Shown here piece after piece: positions 8,201-15,469 of a stretch of 64,000 nt of DNA. The stretch's first letter is position 1, and each line of letters opens with the position of its first letter. The position numbers and the translations under genes are program-made. Source of the stretch: Draconibacterium orientale (GTDB lineage Bacteria; Bacteroidota; Bacteroidia; Bacteroidales; Prolixibacteraceae). The stretch is from the NCBI RefSeq assembly GCF_000626635.1, contig NZ_CP007451.1, forward strand, positions 3,392,501-3,456,500. Direction: 5' to 3'. The notes under the pieces were generated by a model. It searched no databases. It saw only the letters and a list, made by a program, of their open reading frames with translations, and had not been told where the DNA came from.

Positions 8201-9576
8201 TAGGAGTGTTCGGAAGAATCCCCAAGGCACACGATTTTCAAAAAGCCTAATTCAGCGAAAAACTAAACTCGGATCTCCACCACAGTGCTTTACTATCATT
8301 TTTATAATTAACTCATTAAGTTCTAACGAGATTCTTCTAACAGCTGTTTTGTAGCCAATATTGTTGAGTTTTTTATATATCAACACCATCATTGCGGTAA
8401 TCATGGTCATATACATCATTACTGCTATCCCGTTAGGATTGGTTGAGGTGATGTGGCTAAAATTTAATTCTTGTTTCAGAAACCTGAAAAAGACTTCAAT
8501 GTCCCAACGTTTCTTGTAATATTGCAGAACCTCTTCAACGCCAATTTCAAATAGGTTGGTCAGAAACCAATATTCAGTGCCGTCTTCCGGATGCCGAGTT
8601 ATGATTAATCGAAAAGTTTCGTCACTAAATTTTCGGTATTCTTTCCTGTTTTTGGTTAATTGAACTTCAATATCCCTAATCAACTCTAAAGCCCCAACCG
8701 TTCGGTTATTTCCTTCTTCCAACTCGCGAACTAATTTAAACTTAGCTCCAGGATTAAGTCTGGTTACAAAGCCGGTTCCTTGATTTGATAGTTTGCGATA
8801 AACTTCCCGTTTGTTTACTCCACGGTCAAATGTAAATATGGCATTTTGATCCTTCCTGGCATAATCAAATACTACCTGGGGAATAGTTATATCTTCACTG
8901 AGACATTGTCTGTTTGTAAATATTTTTGTCATGCATGGCAAATCTCCATCAAATGCCACGGTATATTTTATTTGCTTCTTCCCATCTTTCTTTCGTCCTA
9001 TATTCATCCCTTCAATTAGCTTATTCGCTGCTTCTGCTACCATCGAAGAATCAACTCGTATCAAACGTACATTTTCACGTTGTATGCGGTTGTAGTAAGT
9101 ACTAAAATATTCATATGTTAATTCATAGGCTTGTTGAAAAAACTCAATATTTATCACACTTAACCTTTCAGAAATAGAACTATGTCGAACTGTTTGAGTA
9201 GCATCCAGGTTAAATAAGAATTTAAATTGCGGACTATTAAAAATATCTTCCATTGTTCGAAGACTATTGCGCTGACACTCTACCAAAGCATAAAGTATTA
9301 AACAGAAAATACTTTTGCCATCTAATACTTTTACATAGTAATTGACTTTCGTGCGTCTGGCAATTTTATTGAGTTCCTCATCAGGAAGTAATGACAACAG
9401 TTCTGTAACCGATATTTTTGCTTGTTTGCCTGTCAATTTGAATATTCTTAGTGACAGGGCAAAAATAAATTTGATAAATTAAGTTACATTCACAAATACC
9501 AGCAACTTATCAAGACCGATAACGGAAAATTGTTGAAACTACTTGAGTTTCGCGATAAAATCTTCCGAACACTCAT
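8201..9576 (-). mobile_element. IS4-family insertion sequence
   Basis: A single-transposase element of about 1.38 kb. Inner terminal inverted repeats are GAGTGTTCGGAAGA at 8204-8217 and its exact reverse complement at 9561-9574, with two or three extra bases at each tip. The ten-base GAATATGAAT at 8191-8200 recurs at 9577-9586 and fits a target-site duplication of IS4-family size. Since that word also belongs to the surrounding tandem repeat, the duplication is confirmed mainly by the repeat period: removing the element and one copy restores a 41-base unit. The exact tips are uncertain by two or three bases. Confidence 0.88.
8252..9436 (-). CDS. IS4-family transposase
   Basis: A 394-residue DDE transposase that looks intact. 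An N-terminal DUF4372-like part (TELLSLLPDEELNKIAR) is followed by the DDE_Tnp_1 domain. The catalytic Asp candidates are in RVDSSMV and FTFDRGV, and the Glu is in the IS4 YREK-type signature YYKKRWDIEVFFRFLKQE, with Tyr, Arg, Glu and Lys spaced as expected. No frameshift or internal stop is seen, so the element may still be mobile. It is the only gene in the insertion sequence and fills nearly all of it. Confidence 0.93.
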   Translation of the reverse strand: MTGKQAKISVTELLSLLPDEELNKIARRTKVNYYVKVLDGKSIFCLILYALVECQRNSLRTMEDIFNSPQFKFLFNLDATQTVRHSSISERLSVINIEFFQQAYELTYEYFSTYYNRIQRENVRLIRVDSSMVAEAANKLIEGMNIGRKKDGKKQIKYTVAFDGDLPCMTKIFTNRQCLSEDITIPQVVFDYARKDQNAIFTFDRGVNKREVYRKLSNQGTGFVTRLNPGAKFKLVRELEEGNNRTVGALELIRDIEVQLTKNRKEYRKFSDETFRLIITRHPEDGTEYWFLTNLFEIGVEEVLQYYKKRWDIEVFFRFLKQELNFSHITSTNPNGIAVMMYMTMITAMMVLIYKKLNNIGYKTAVRRISLELNELIIKMIVKHCGGDPSLVFR

Positions 9577-9760
9577 GAATATGAATCTGAACCATCAGGA
9601 TTGACATTTTGCCCAGAAAATCTGAATCTGAACCGCCAGGATTGACATTTTGCCCAGAGAATATGAATCTGAATCATTAGGATTGATATTTTGCGCAGAG
9701 AATATGAATTTCAACCGTCAGGATTGCCATTTTGCTCGCAAAATATGAATCTGAATCGTT
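9577..9760. repeat. 41-bp tandem repeat array, right part
   Basis: After the end of the split unit come units at 9605-9645, 9646-9686 and 9687-9727 (each exactly 41 bases) and a decaying unit from 9728. Copies differ at scattered positions. There are no spacers between units and no open frame can run through the array, since 41 is not a multiple of three. Confidence 0.9.
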
Positions 9761-9890
9761 TTGGAGTCTGTAAAATATCTTTTAAATGAAATTTCGATAA
9801 GCGCTCGGGAAGCATTGGAACTACGCGGTCAATCAGGTAAACAGAAGTTGCGCGGTCTTGTGCTTCGTTCTCCGGGCTTTCTTACATTCC

Positions 9891-11114
9891 TTAATTTTTC
9901 ATTTCCAGAAACCAAAGTATTGATGCCAATCCGGATGGAAAAATTCCTTCCACGTGGTTAAGCCCGTCGAGCGGAACTTTCTGAACCAGGTTTGTAGATG
10001 CACCGGCGGCTATAAACTCATCATACTTTTCTTCACTTACAAGTGGCGGCACATAAGTGTCGGCAGTTCCGTAAAATAGTTTGGTTGGCACAGTTGGTAC
10101 AAAATCCGGAACACTGTTTTCTTGCAGCATTTCGAAAACCGGGGCGTAAGTTGTTTCGGTGTTCCAGCCACTTAGGTATTCAGGTGTAAATAAGTCGGAA
10201 ACGGTGGTTGTTAACGCTGCGTTTAATTTCTCGCCCGAAGTCTGGCCGTCAAACATGTTTTCAATTTTATCGGCATAAGGTTCCTGAAAAATGGTATTTA
10301 CAGGTATTTCACCGCCGAGTTTCAGGTAGCTGCTAAAAATATAAGCCAGAAAATAGGGTTGCGGATATTCTGCCAAACCAACAATATATTCGTTAAGTGT
10401 AACCAGGTTGTATGGCCCGGCACTGCAGGCACTTGCTTTTAAATGGTAAGAAAAAGCGGTATTGGCTTCAATGGCTTGCTGAACTTGCATAGTAGCCCAT
10501 CCTCCCTGCGAGTAACCGGCCAGGTACAAATCGTTGTTTAACGAAATATCCTCCTTCTGGTCGATAAATTCGCGCACTGCCGCCAGCATGTCGGTAACGG
10601 TTTGTACTGTTGACTGGCGGTGCAGGTACGGGTGAAACATATCGTCAGCTTCGCCAAAACCGAGGTAATCGGGCAGCGCAATAATAAAACCTGTTGAGCT
10701 CATCATTTTCAGCATGTTAAAAAGCTGGTTTTCCGAATCAACACTGGGGGCTTTACTGTGTTCGGTGTTGGTACCGTTTTGGTAGCTTAAAACTGCATAT
10801 TGGCCAGCTACATCGGGGAGGGCAACTATTCCCGACGCAACAACCGGATTACCGTTAAAAGTAGTTTTGTAGCTTATTTTATAAACCTCAACACCTGTTT
10901 GTATATGGTCTTTTATCTCTGCCAGGTCTTCGTAATCGGCGCTTGCTGCCGCAATAGTTAAGTCAATTACTGTTTTCGAAATGCGAGATTGAAATTCAGC
11001 ATCAACAAGATAATTGTTGGCGGGAGTTACCGGAGTTACATCGTCCATTTCGTTGCACGACATAAAAGCAACCACAATTAACAGGAAGTAAAGCGGAAAT
11101 AGTTTTTTGTTCAT
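9891..11114 (-). CDS. exported alpha/beta hydrolase (secretory lipase-like)
   Basis: A 407-residue lipase or esterase. The N-terminal signal ends in a lipobox-like FMSC (Cys20) followed by an acidic, Thr/Pro-rich linker, so a surface lipoprotein is likely. The catalytic Ser202 is in GYSQGG. GTADTYVPP supplies the Asp and GLNHVEG the His. The oxyanion region PDYLGFG lies upstream of the nucleophile, as in secretory-lipase and prolyl-oligopeptidase-like folds. The natural substrate is unknown. Its 3' end lies about 130 bp from the 41-bp repeat array. It appears monocistronic with its own promoter box. Confidence 0.82.
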   Translation of the reverse strand: MNKKLFPLYFLLIVVAFMSCNEMDDVTPVTPANNYLVDAEFQSRISKTVIDLTIAAASADYEDLAEIKDHIQTGVEVYKISYKTTFNGNPVVASGIVALPDVAGQYAVLSYQNGTNTEHSKAPSVDSENQLFNMLKMMSSTGFIIALPDYLGFGEADDMFHPYLHRQSTVQTVTDMLAAVREFIDQKEDISLNNDLYLAGYSQGGWATMQVQQAIEANTAFSYHLKASACSAGPYNLVTLNEYIVGLAEYPQPYFLAYIFSSYLKLGGEIPVNTIFQEPYADKIENMFDGQTSGEKLNAALTTTVSDLFTPEYLSGWNTETTYAPVFEMLQENSVPDFVPTVPTKLFYGTADTYVPPLVSEEKYDEFIAAGASTNLVQKVPLDGLNHVEGIFPSGLASILWFLEMKN

Positions 11115-11142
11115 GGAAATGTGTTTTCTGAATGAATATAAC

Positions 11143-11150
11143 CAAAAATA
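11143..11150 (-). promoter_or_regulatory. -7 box of the lipase-like gene
   Basis: Minus-strand TATTTTTG fits TAnnTTTG and lies 28 bases before the start codon. No clear TTG is seen at -33. Confidence 0.5.
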
Positions 11151-11300
11151 GGGTATTTTTTATACCTGTAAAACTTTAATTCAGCTATTTGCGTCATCAA
11201 TGTTAACAACAATACTTTTTTGTGTAGAATTGATCAGGATGTTTTTTTATTTTCGTGATACAGAAACAATCGATTCAGGTTTCAACCTAAAAATATAATA

Positions 11301-12014
11301 ATGAAGAAAACGATACTTTTTGTTGCGGTAAGCTTGTTTGCATGTGTGGTTATGGCCCAGCCAATAAAAGTAATGCTGGTAACCGGAGGGCACAGTTATG
11401 ATACACTTCAGTTTTTTCAACTGTTCGATCGCATGCCGGAAATAGAGTATAAGCATTTTGCTCAACCCGATGCCAACAAAGCCCTTGCGAGTGGCGTTGC
11501 CGACGATTTTGACGTACTTGTTTTTTACGACATGTGGAACACAATAAACCGAGAGCAAAAAGCGGCATATATACGATTGACCAAACAGGGGAAACCATTT
11601 TTGTTTTTGCATCATGCACTTGCTTCGTATCAAAACTGGCCGGCATTTGAGGAAATTATAGGAGGCCGTTATGTGGAGGAAAGCAGAAAAGTTCCCGAAG
11701 AGGAATGGTCGGAATACGAACATGATATGTGGGTGTATTGTACAATTGAGAATTACACACCGGTTACTGCCGGATTTCGCGAATTGCGTTTTTTCGACGA
11801 AGTGTACGATAATATCCGAATCTCCGACAAGGTAAAACCGTTGCTTCGAACCCGGCATCCGAAAAGTGCCGATTACGTGGCCTGGGAGAATCGCTTTAAT
11901 GCCTCAACTATAGTCTATATTCAGCCCGGGCACGATAAACGAACGTACGAAACCGAAGAGTACCGGAAGCTTCTGCTTCAAGCCATTCATTACCTGAATA
12001 CATCAAATAAATAA
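11301..12014 (+). CDS. exported ThuA-domain protein
   Basis: A 237-residue ThuA-like protein (class I glutamine amidotransferase-like fold) with a signal peptide cleaved near MAQ (about residue 20). VMLVTGGHSYDT, VFYDMWN and FLHHALASY are family segments, as is the C-terminal IVYIQPGHDKRTYETEEYR. ThuA-like proteins occur in sugar and glycan utilisation loci, and biochemical roles are poorly settled. Here it stands alone between an esterase and a regulator, so a link to carbohydrate use is only by family. ATG at 11301 gives the complete signal peptide. Confidence 0.85.
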   Translation: MKKTILFVAVSLFACVVMAQPIKVMLVTGGHSYDTLQFFQLFDRMPEIEYKHFAQPDANKALASGVADDFDVLVFYDMWNTINREQKAAYIRLTKQGKPFLFLHHALASYQNWPAFEEIIGGRYVEESRKVPEEEWSEYEHDMWVYCTIENYTPVTAGFRELRFFDEVYDNIRISDKVKPLLRTRHPKSADYVAWENRFNASTIVYIQPGHDKRTYETEEYRKLLLQAIHYLNTSNK

Positions 12015-12308
12015 TAATGCGATATACGATCATACAACGAGGCAGTAAAATATATCGATGGTCTTCAGCTTACAGATTTGGTGTTAAATTCAGGTATTAA
12101 AAACACCAAACGCTTAACAGAAGAAATACAAATTGGCGCTTAACGCCAGCATCTACATTTGAATTATCGTTTTCATTTCTGACCTCCCCCTACGAACAAT
12201 AAAAATTGTTGCTTAAATCTTTTTGGATAAAATTTCGTATGCTAAAAAGGCTTATTTCGAACCTGTACACAATACAGGGGAGAAGGATTAGAATTAACCA
12301 AAAATTAC
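12015..12308. other. noncoding spacer
   Basis: About 290 bases with no ORF that looks coding on either strand, no strong terminator and no recognisable repeat. Confidence 0.5.
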
Positions 12309-12815
12309 GTGTTCGGTCAACATGAAAATAATAGTACAACACAACATTCTGAGTTTTTATCTGAACTACATGGAATAGTGTTACAAAAATTGTCGGAAGA
12401 TGATTTTGGGGTAAATGTTTTGGCCAGGGAAGTACGATTGAGCAGATCGCAGTTACACCGGAAATTAAAAAATCTTACCGGCAAATCCCCAAGTTGTTTT
12501 ATTCGGGAAATTCGTTTGCTTCAGGCCAGCGAATTATTAAGAGAAAATAATAATACAATTTCTGAAATCGCCTATAAAGTAGGTTTTAGAAGTCCCAGCT
12601 ATTTTAATAAATGTTTCCACGATTATTTTGGTCATTCGCCTGGTGTGCACAAAACCTACGCCAGTCAGCAAAACAACCTGGATACTGATTTCAAATCTGC
12701 TGTAAAAGCTAAGCCCTGCCACAATTTATACGATCGTCTAAATCGTCATTATGGTCTCCTTATTTTGGCCGTAATCCTCCTCGTTTTGGTACTCTTTATT
12801 TTGTTCAGGCGCTAG
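12309..12815 (+). CDS. membrane-anchored AraC-type HTH protein
   Basis: A 168-residue protein: an AraC/XylS DNA-binding domain with two HTH units (about residues 20-115, with ISEIAYKVGFRSPSYFNKCF), a short linker, and one C-terminal transmembrane helix (about 146-165, rich in L/V/I) ending in FRR. In Bacteroidota a similar HTH-TM arrangement often continues into a large sensory or TPR domain. Here the gene stops right after the helix. No in-frame continuation is seen downstream, so it is either a natural short form or a truncated one. The start is GTG at 12309: the frame upstream has no ATG before a stop at 12243. Confidence 0.78.
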   Translation: MFGQHENNSTTQHSEFLSELHGIVLQKLSEDDFGVNVLAREVRLSRSQLHRKLKNLTGKSPSCFIREIRLLQASELLRENNNTISEIAYKVGFRSPSYFNKCFHDYFGHSPGVHKTYASQQNNLDTDFKSAVKAKPCHNLYDRLNRHYGLLILAVILLVLVLFILFRR

Positions 12816-13133
12816 ATGAACGAAAAAACCAGACCCCCGCGAATCCTGTGTTGCTAAAAAAAAAACAACCTTCTTATGCGCCATTAGCAATAATAGCACA
12901 TAAAAACGTTCCAAAATTACCCGGAAATAGCTGTATAAATGTCATGAATACTACATAGTTTAAATCGGTGCTCATAGTTTAAAGAATTTGGAAACAGGTG
13001 CAATGAATGCAACATAGATTTAAGAATTTACATTTCATTTCGCCGTAACTTGAACATCAAAAGTTTCTGATTAGGGAAGGAGGGAAAATGTTCAGAAACC
13101 TATTCATTAATGTTAATTAAATACCAGAAAGCC
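12816..13133. other. noncoding spacer
   Basis: About 320 bases, AT-rich, with an A10 run near 12857. No gene, repeat or convincing promoter was recognised. Confidence 0.5.
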
Positions 13134-13883
13134 ATGAAAAAAGTAGTATTTATTATGCTGGCAATTTGTATTTGTTTGCTGGCAATAGGACAAAATGATA
13201 CCCCAAAAGTTTCTATTGATGAAGTTGCGATTTCTCCACCTGCTTTTACCGGAATTAAAAACTATGTTGATTTTGCAACTGTCGATGCCAATTATTTACA
13301 ACAATACCTGACTGCCAACATCGAATATCCGGAAGAGGCACAACGTTGCAGTAGTGAAGGCACCGAAGTAATCAAGTTCAACGTTAATGCCCGGGGAGAG
13401 GTAACCGATATCGACATTGTGAATGGTGTGTGCCCGGAAATAGACAAAGAACTTGTTCGGGTACTGGAATCGACAAATGGAATGTGGAAACCGGGTATAA
13501 AAGACGGTATTCCCGTTTCAATGGAACAAGAAGTGTCTATTGTGTTTTCATTGTCAGGAAATGCAGAACAGACCCATGAAAAATTTGTAACAATTGCCAC
13601 TACTTGCTTCTCGAAAGGGGCAGAATGTTTCTTTGAAAAGGGAAAAGCAAAAAGAGCAGAACAGCTTTTTACCAGAGGGATGACATATATGCCACATGAT
13701 CAGAGCCTTCTGTTAATGCGTGGACTCTGCCGTTATGAAAGAGGAAACCACGAAGGTGCGCGAGAAGACTGGACCCGTTTAGTTGAATTGGGATCAACAG
13801 TTGATATGAATAGTGATTTCTTTGTTCAGATAGAAGGTTGGGAAGCATACGAAGCTTTAACCGCCATTTTGGAAGGAAAGTAG
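13134..13883 (+). CDS. exported TonB C-terminal domain / TPR protein
   Basis: 249 residues from ATG at 13134. An upstream in-frame ATG at 13110 would add eight polar residues before the signal peptide. A signal sequence (KKVVFIMLAICICLLAIGQ) leads into a TonB_C-like domain (YPEEAQ, TEVIKFNVNARGEVTDI, WKPGIKDGIPV), then tetratricopeptide-like helices (AEQLFTRGMTYMPHDQSLLLMRG...). Ordinary TonB keeps its signal anchor to span the envelope and contact ExbB/ExbD. This protein seems to be secreted and lacks the long proline-rich spacer, so it is more likely a periplasmic interaction protein than an energy transducer. No exb genes are nearby. Confidence 0.72.
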   Translation: MKKVVFIMLAICICLLAIGQNDTPKVSIDEVAISPPAFTGIKNYVDFATVDANYLQQYLTANIEYPEEAQRCSSEGTEVIKFNVNARGEVTDIDIVNGVCPEIDKELVRVLESTNGMWKPGIKDGIPVSMEQEVSIVFSLSGNAEQTHEKFVTIATTCFSKGAECFFEKGKAKRAEQLFTRGMTYMPHDQSLLLMRGLCRYERGNHEGAREDWTRLVELGSTVDMNSDFFVQIEGWEAYEALTAILEGK

Positions 13884-13919
13884 GCGATTAATCAAAAATC
13901 ACAGGGACATGAAAATTTT

Positions 13920-13944
13920 AAACCCGGAAATTCTGTCCGGGTTT
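13920..13944 (+). terminator. hairpin after the TonB/TPR gene
   Basis: AAACCCGG and CCGGGTTT arms (13920-13927 and 13937-13944) form a perfect stem, but only a short T run follows. Probably a weak terminator. Confidence 0.5.
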
Positions 13945-14084
13945 ATAATCGTATTAAATAAAATAAACAAGAAACATACTCCGGGGTTAAAAAGGCTTAG
14001 AGGTGGCTAGGTGATTTGCTTAAAATGTGCGAATTTCAGCATAATTATTTGTCTAATTTAAAAAGAATTATTTTCTTTGCTCGT

Positions 14085-14162
14085 GATAGGTCGTTCCGAC
14101 CTATTGTGTGTTTGGGGGTTAACATTAATAAGGGCAGTTGTTGAACTGCCCTTTCTTTTTTT
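14085..14162 (+). ncRNA. candidate small RNA with intrinsic terminator
   Basis: Two hairpins lie in tandem with no ORF. The first is ATAGGTCG-TTC-CGACCTAT (14086-14104), and the second is AAGGGCAGTT/AACTGCCCTT (14130-14153) followed by a T-rich tail. The strong terminator is 250 bases beyond the previous gene, which already has its own hairpin, and nothing coding precedes it. A transcript of about 75-80 nt is plausible. The upstream sequence TATTTTCTTTG is only an imperfect promoter box. No known RNA family was recognised. Confidence 0.35.
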
Positions 14163-14515
14163 AGTCCCATTTAAAACACGTTTTTTTTCATACACTACTT
14201 TTACGGGTGATCCAGAATCGGTTGGAAAATACGGTAGATAATTATTTGCACGAGGTACGAGGCACATGTTTTTTAAGAGAATAAGACGTTTGCTAGTCTG
14301 TTTCTGATGACATATTACAAAATTATGTTGCAATCGCCGTTTTTTTATCCTTTTAAACAGCTCAAATCAATAAAATTTTAGTACCGTTTTATGCTAATGT
14401 TTTCACAGGTGCTTTTAATCACTGGCGTAAAATGAGAATGAATATGCCTTACAAAACGATTTCATCTATTTCGAATAATTTCTTTCACGGGCTTAGGTAA
14501 TTTGAATTGAATTAC
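14163..14515. other. noncoding spacer
   Basis: About 350 AT-rich bases between the candidate RNA terminator and the tRNA promoter. Nothing coding is evident. Confidence 0.5.
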
Positions 14516-14523
14516 TATATTTG
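14516..14523 (+). promoter_or_regulatory. -7 box of tRNA-Trp
   Basis: TATATTTG fits TAnnTTTG and lies 18 bases before the tRNA. No good -33 TTG is present at the usual spacing. Confidence 0.55.
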
Positions 14524-14540
14524 CACACGCAAAATGAAAC

Positions 14541-14613
14541 ACGGGTGTAGCTCAGTTGGTAGAGCACTGGTCTCCAAAACCAGGTGTCGGGAGTTCGAGT
14601 CTCTCCTCCCGTG
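14541..14613 (+). tRNA. tRNA-Trp (CCA)
   Basis: A 73-base cloverleaf: D arm GCTCAGTTGGTAGAGC, anticodon loop with CCA between CTGGT and ACCAG stems, and T arm with GTTCGAGTC. The discriminator is G73 as expected for bacterial tRNA-Trp. The CCA tail is not encoded in full. Positions 6 and 67 give a T-T mismatch in the acceptor stem by my alignment. Confidence 0.95.
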
Positions 14614-14622
14614 CAAAAGCAC

Positions 14623-14651
14623 AAAGGTCTTACTTTAGTAAGGCCTTTTTT
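14623..14651 (+). terminator. terminator of tRNA-Trp
   Basis: AAAGG-T-CTTAC and GTAAG-G-CCTTT form a stem with one central mismatch and a TTTA loop, ending in a T run. Confidence 0.85.
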
Positions 14652-14724
14652 ATTGAATTAAATTCCGGGTGAAATATTTAAATCTTCAGCTTATAAATGT
14701 TATTTTCACCACAAATTCGAGGCA

Positions 14725-15447
14725 ATGCAAATCGACGTTTTTATTCCATGTTTTATCGATCAGTTTTATCCTGAAACAGCAGGAAATTTTGTCAGCCTGC
14801 TGGAAAAGGTAGGGTGCGATGTAAAATACAATCCGAAACAAACTTGTTGCGGGCAACCGGCTTTTAACAGCGGGTATTGGGACGAAGCAAAAACTGTAGC
14901 CACAAAATTTTTGGATGATTTTGAATTGGCGAACGTTGTAGTAGCTCCATCAGCCTCGTGTACCGGTTTTATTCGTAATTATTACCATAAATTGTTTGAA
15001 GGTGACGAGGAGTTGCTGAGAAAGACGAATAAGACCCGGAAAAAGGTGTTCGAGTTTACCGACTTTTTGGTGAACCACTTAAAAGTGACTGAACTTGGGG
15101 CGACTTTCAATCATAAAGTTACGTTTCACGACTCGTGTGCCGGTTTACGCGAATATGGTATTAAAGAAGAACCGCGTAAACTGTTAAGTGAGGTAAAGGG
15201 CTTGGAGCTCATCGAAATGGAAGCTCTGGAAACCTGTTGTGGTTTTGGAGGTACATTCGCCGCTAAATTCCACAATATTTCAACGGCAATGACCGAACAG
15301 AAAGTTGAACATGCCCTAAAAACCGGCGCCGAATACATCGTATCTACCGAAGCTTCGTGCTTAATGAATATGGAGGCCTACATTAAAAAGCAGAAGCTAC
15401 CCATTAAAGCCATTCATTTGGTAGATGTACTCGCCGCTCGTAGCTAG
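14725..15447 (+). CDS. LutA/LldE-like Fe-S oxidoreductase subunit
   Basis: A 240-residue protein with two cysteine-rich CCG domains: CCGQPAFNSGYW and ETCCGFGGTFAAKF, each with upstream Cys residues (VFIPCFIDQFYP, HDSCAGL). This is the architecture of LutA/YkgE, the subunit that works with LutB and LutC in L-lactate oxidation, and of related heterodisulfide-reductase-like parts. No lutB or lutC gene lies next to it: the next gene is an exporter on the other strand. A role in lactate or glycolate oxidation is therefore only by family. It is cytoplasmic, with no signal or membrane helix. Confidence 0.83.
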   Translation: MQIDVFIPCFIDQFYPETAGNFVSLLEKVGCDVKYNPKQTCCGQPAFNSGYWDEAKTVATKFLDDFELANVVVAPSASCTGFIRNYYHKLFEGDEELLRKTNKTRKKVFEFTDFLVNHLKVTELGATFNHKVTFHDSCAGLREYGIKEEPRKLLSEVKGLELIEMEALETCCGFGGTFAAKFHNISTAMTEQKVEHALKTGAEYIVSTEASCLMNMEAYIKKQKLPIKAIHLVDVLAARS

Positions 15448-15469
15448 AAGCCAGCGGCTTGAAGCTTAT

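Noticed and set aside
9444-9600. A short open frame on the plus strand in the right end of the IS element
   Set aside because: The frame lacks an ATG and runs through the terminal inverted repeat. Its protein-like look is probably chance.
8137-9760. CRISPR array
   Set aside because: The 41-base units abut directly and have no unique spacers. No cas gene is near.
9761-9961. 66-residue ORF between the repeat array and the lipase-like gene
   Set aside because: It begins in a decayed repeat unit and ends inside the opposite gene, with no family similarity.
11247-11858. 203-residue frame antisense to the ThuA-like gene
   Set aside because: It covers the signal peptide and conserved core of the ThuA-like gene and has no features of its own.
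14058-14333. 91-residue minus-strand ORF over the candidate small RNA
   Set aside because: It has low complexity, no domain, and crosses a strong terminator hairpin.
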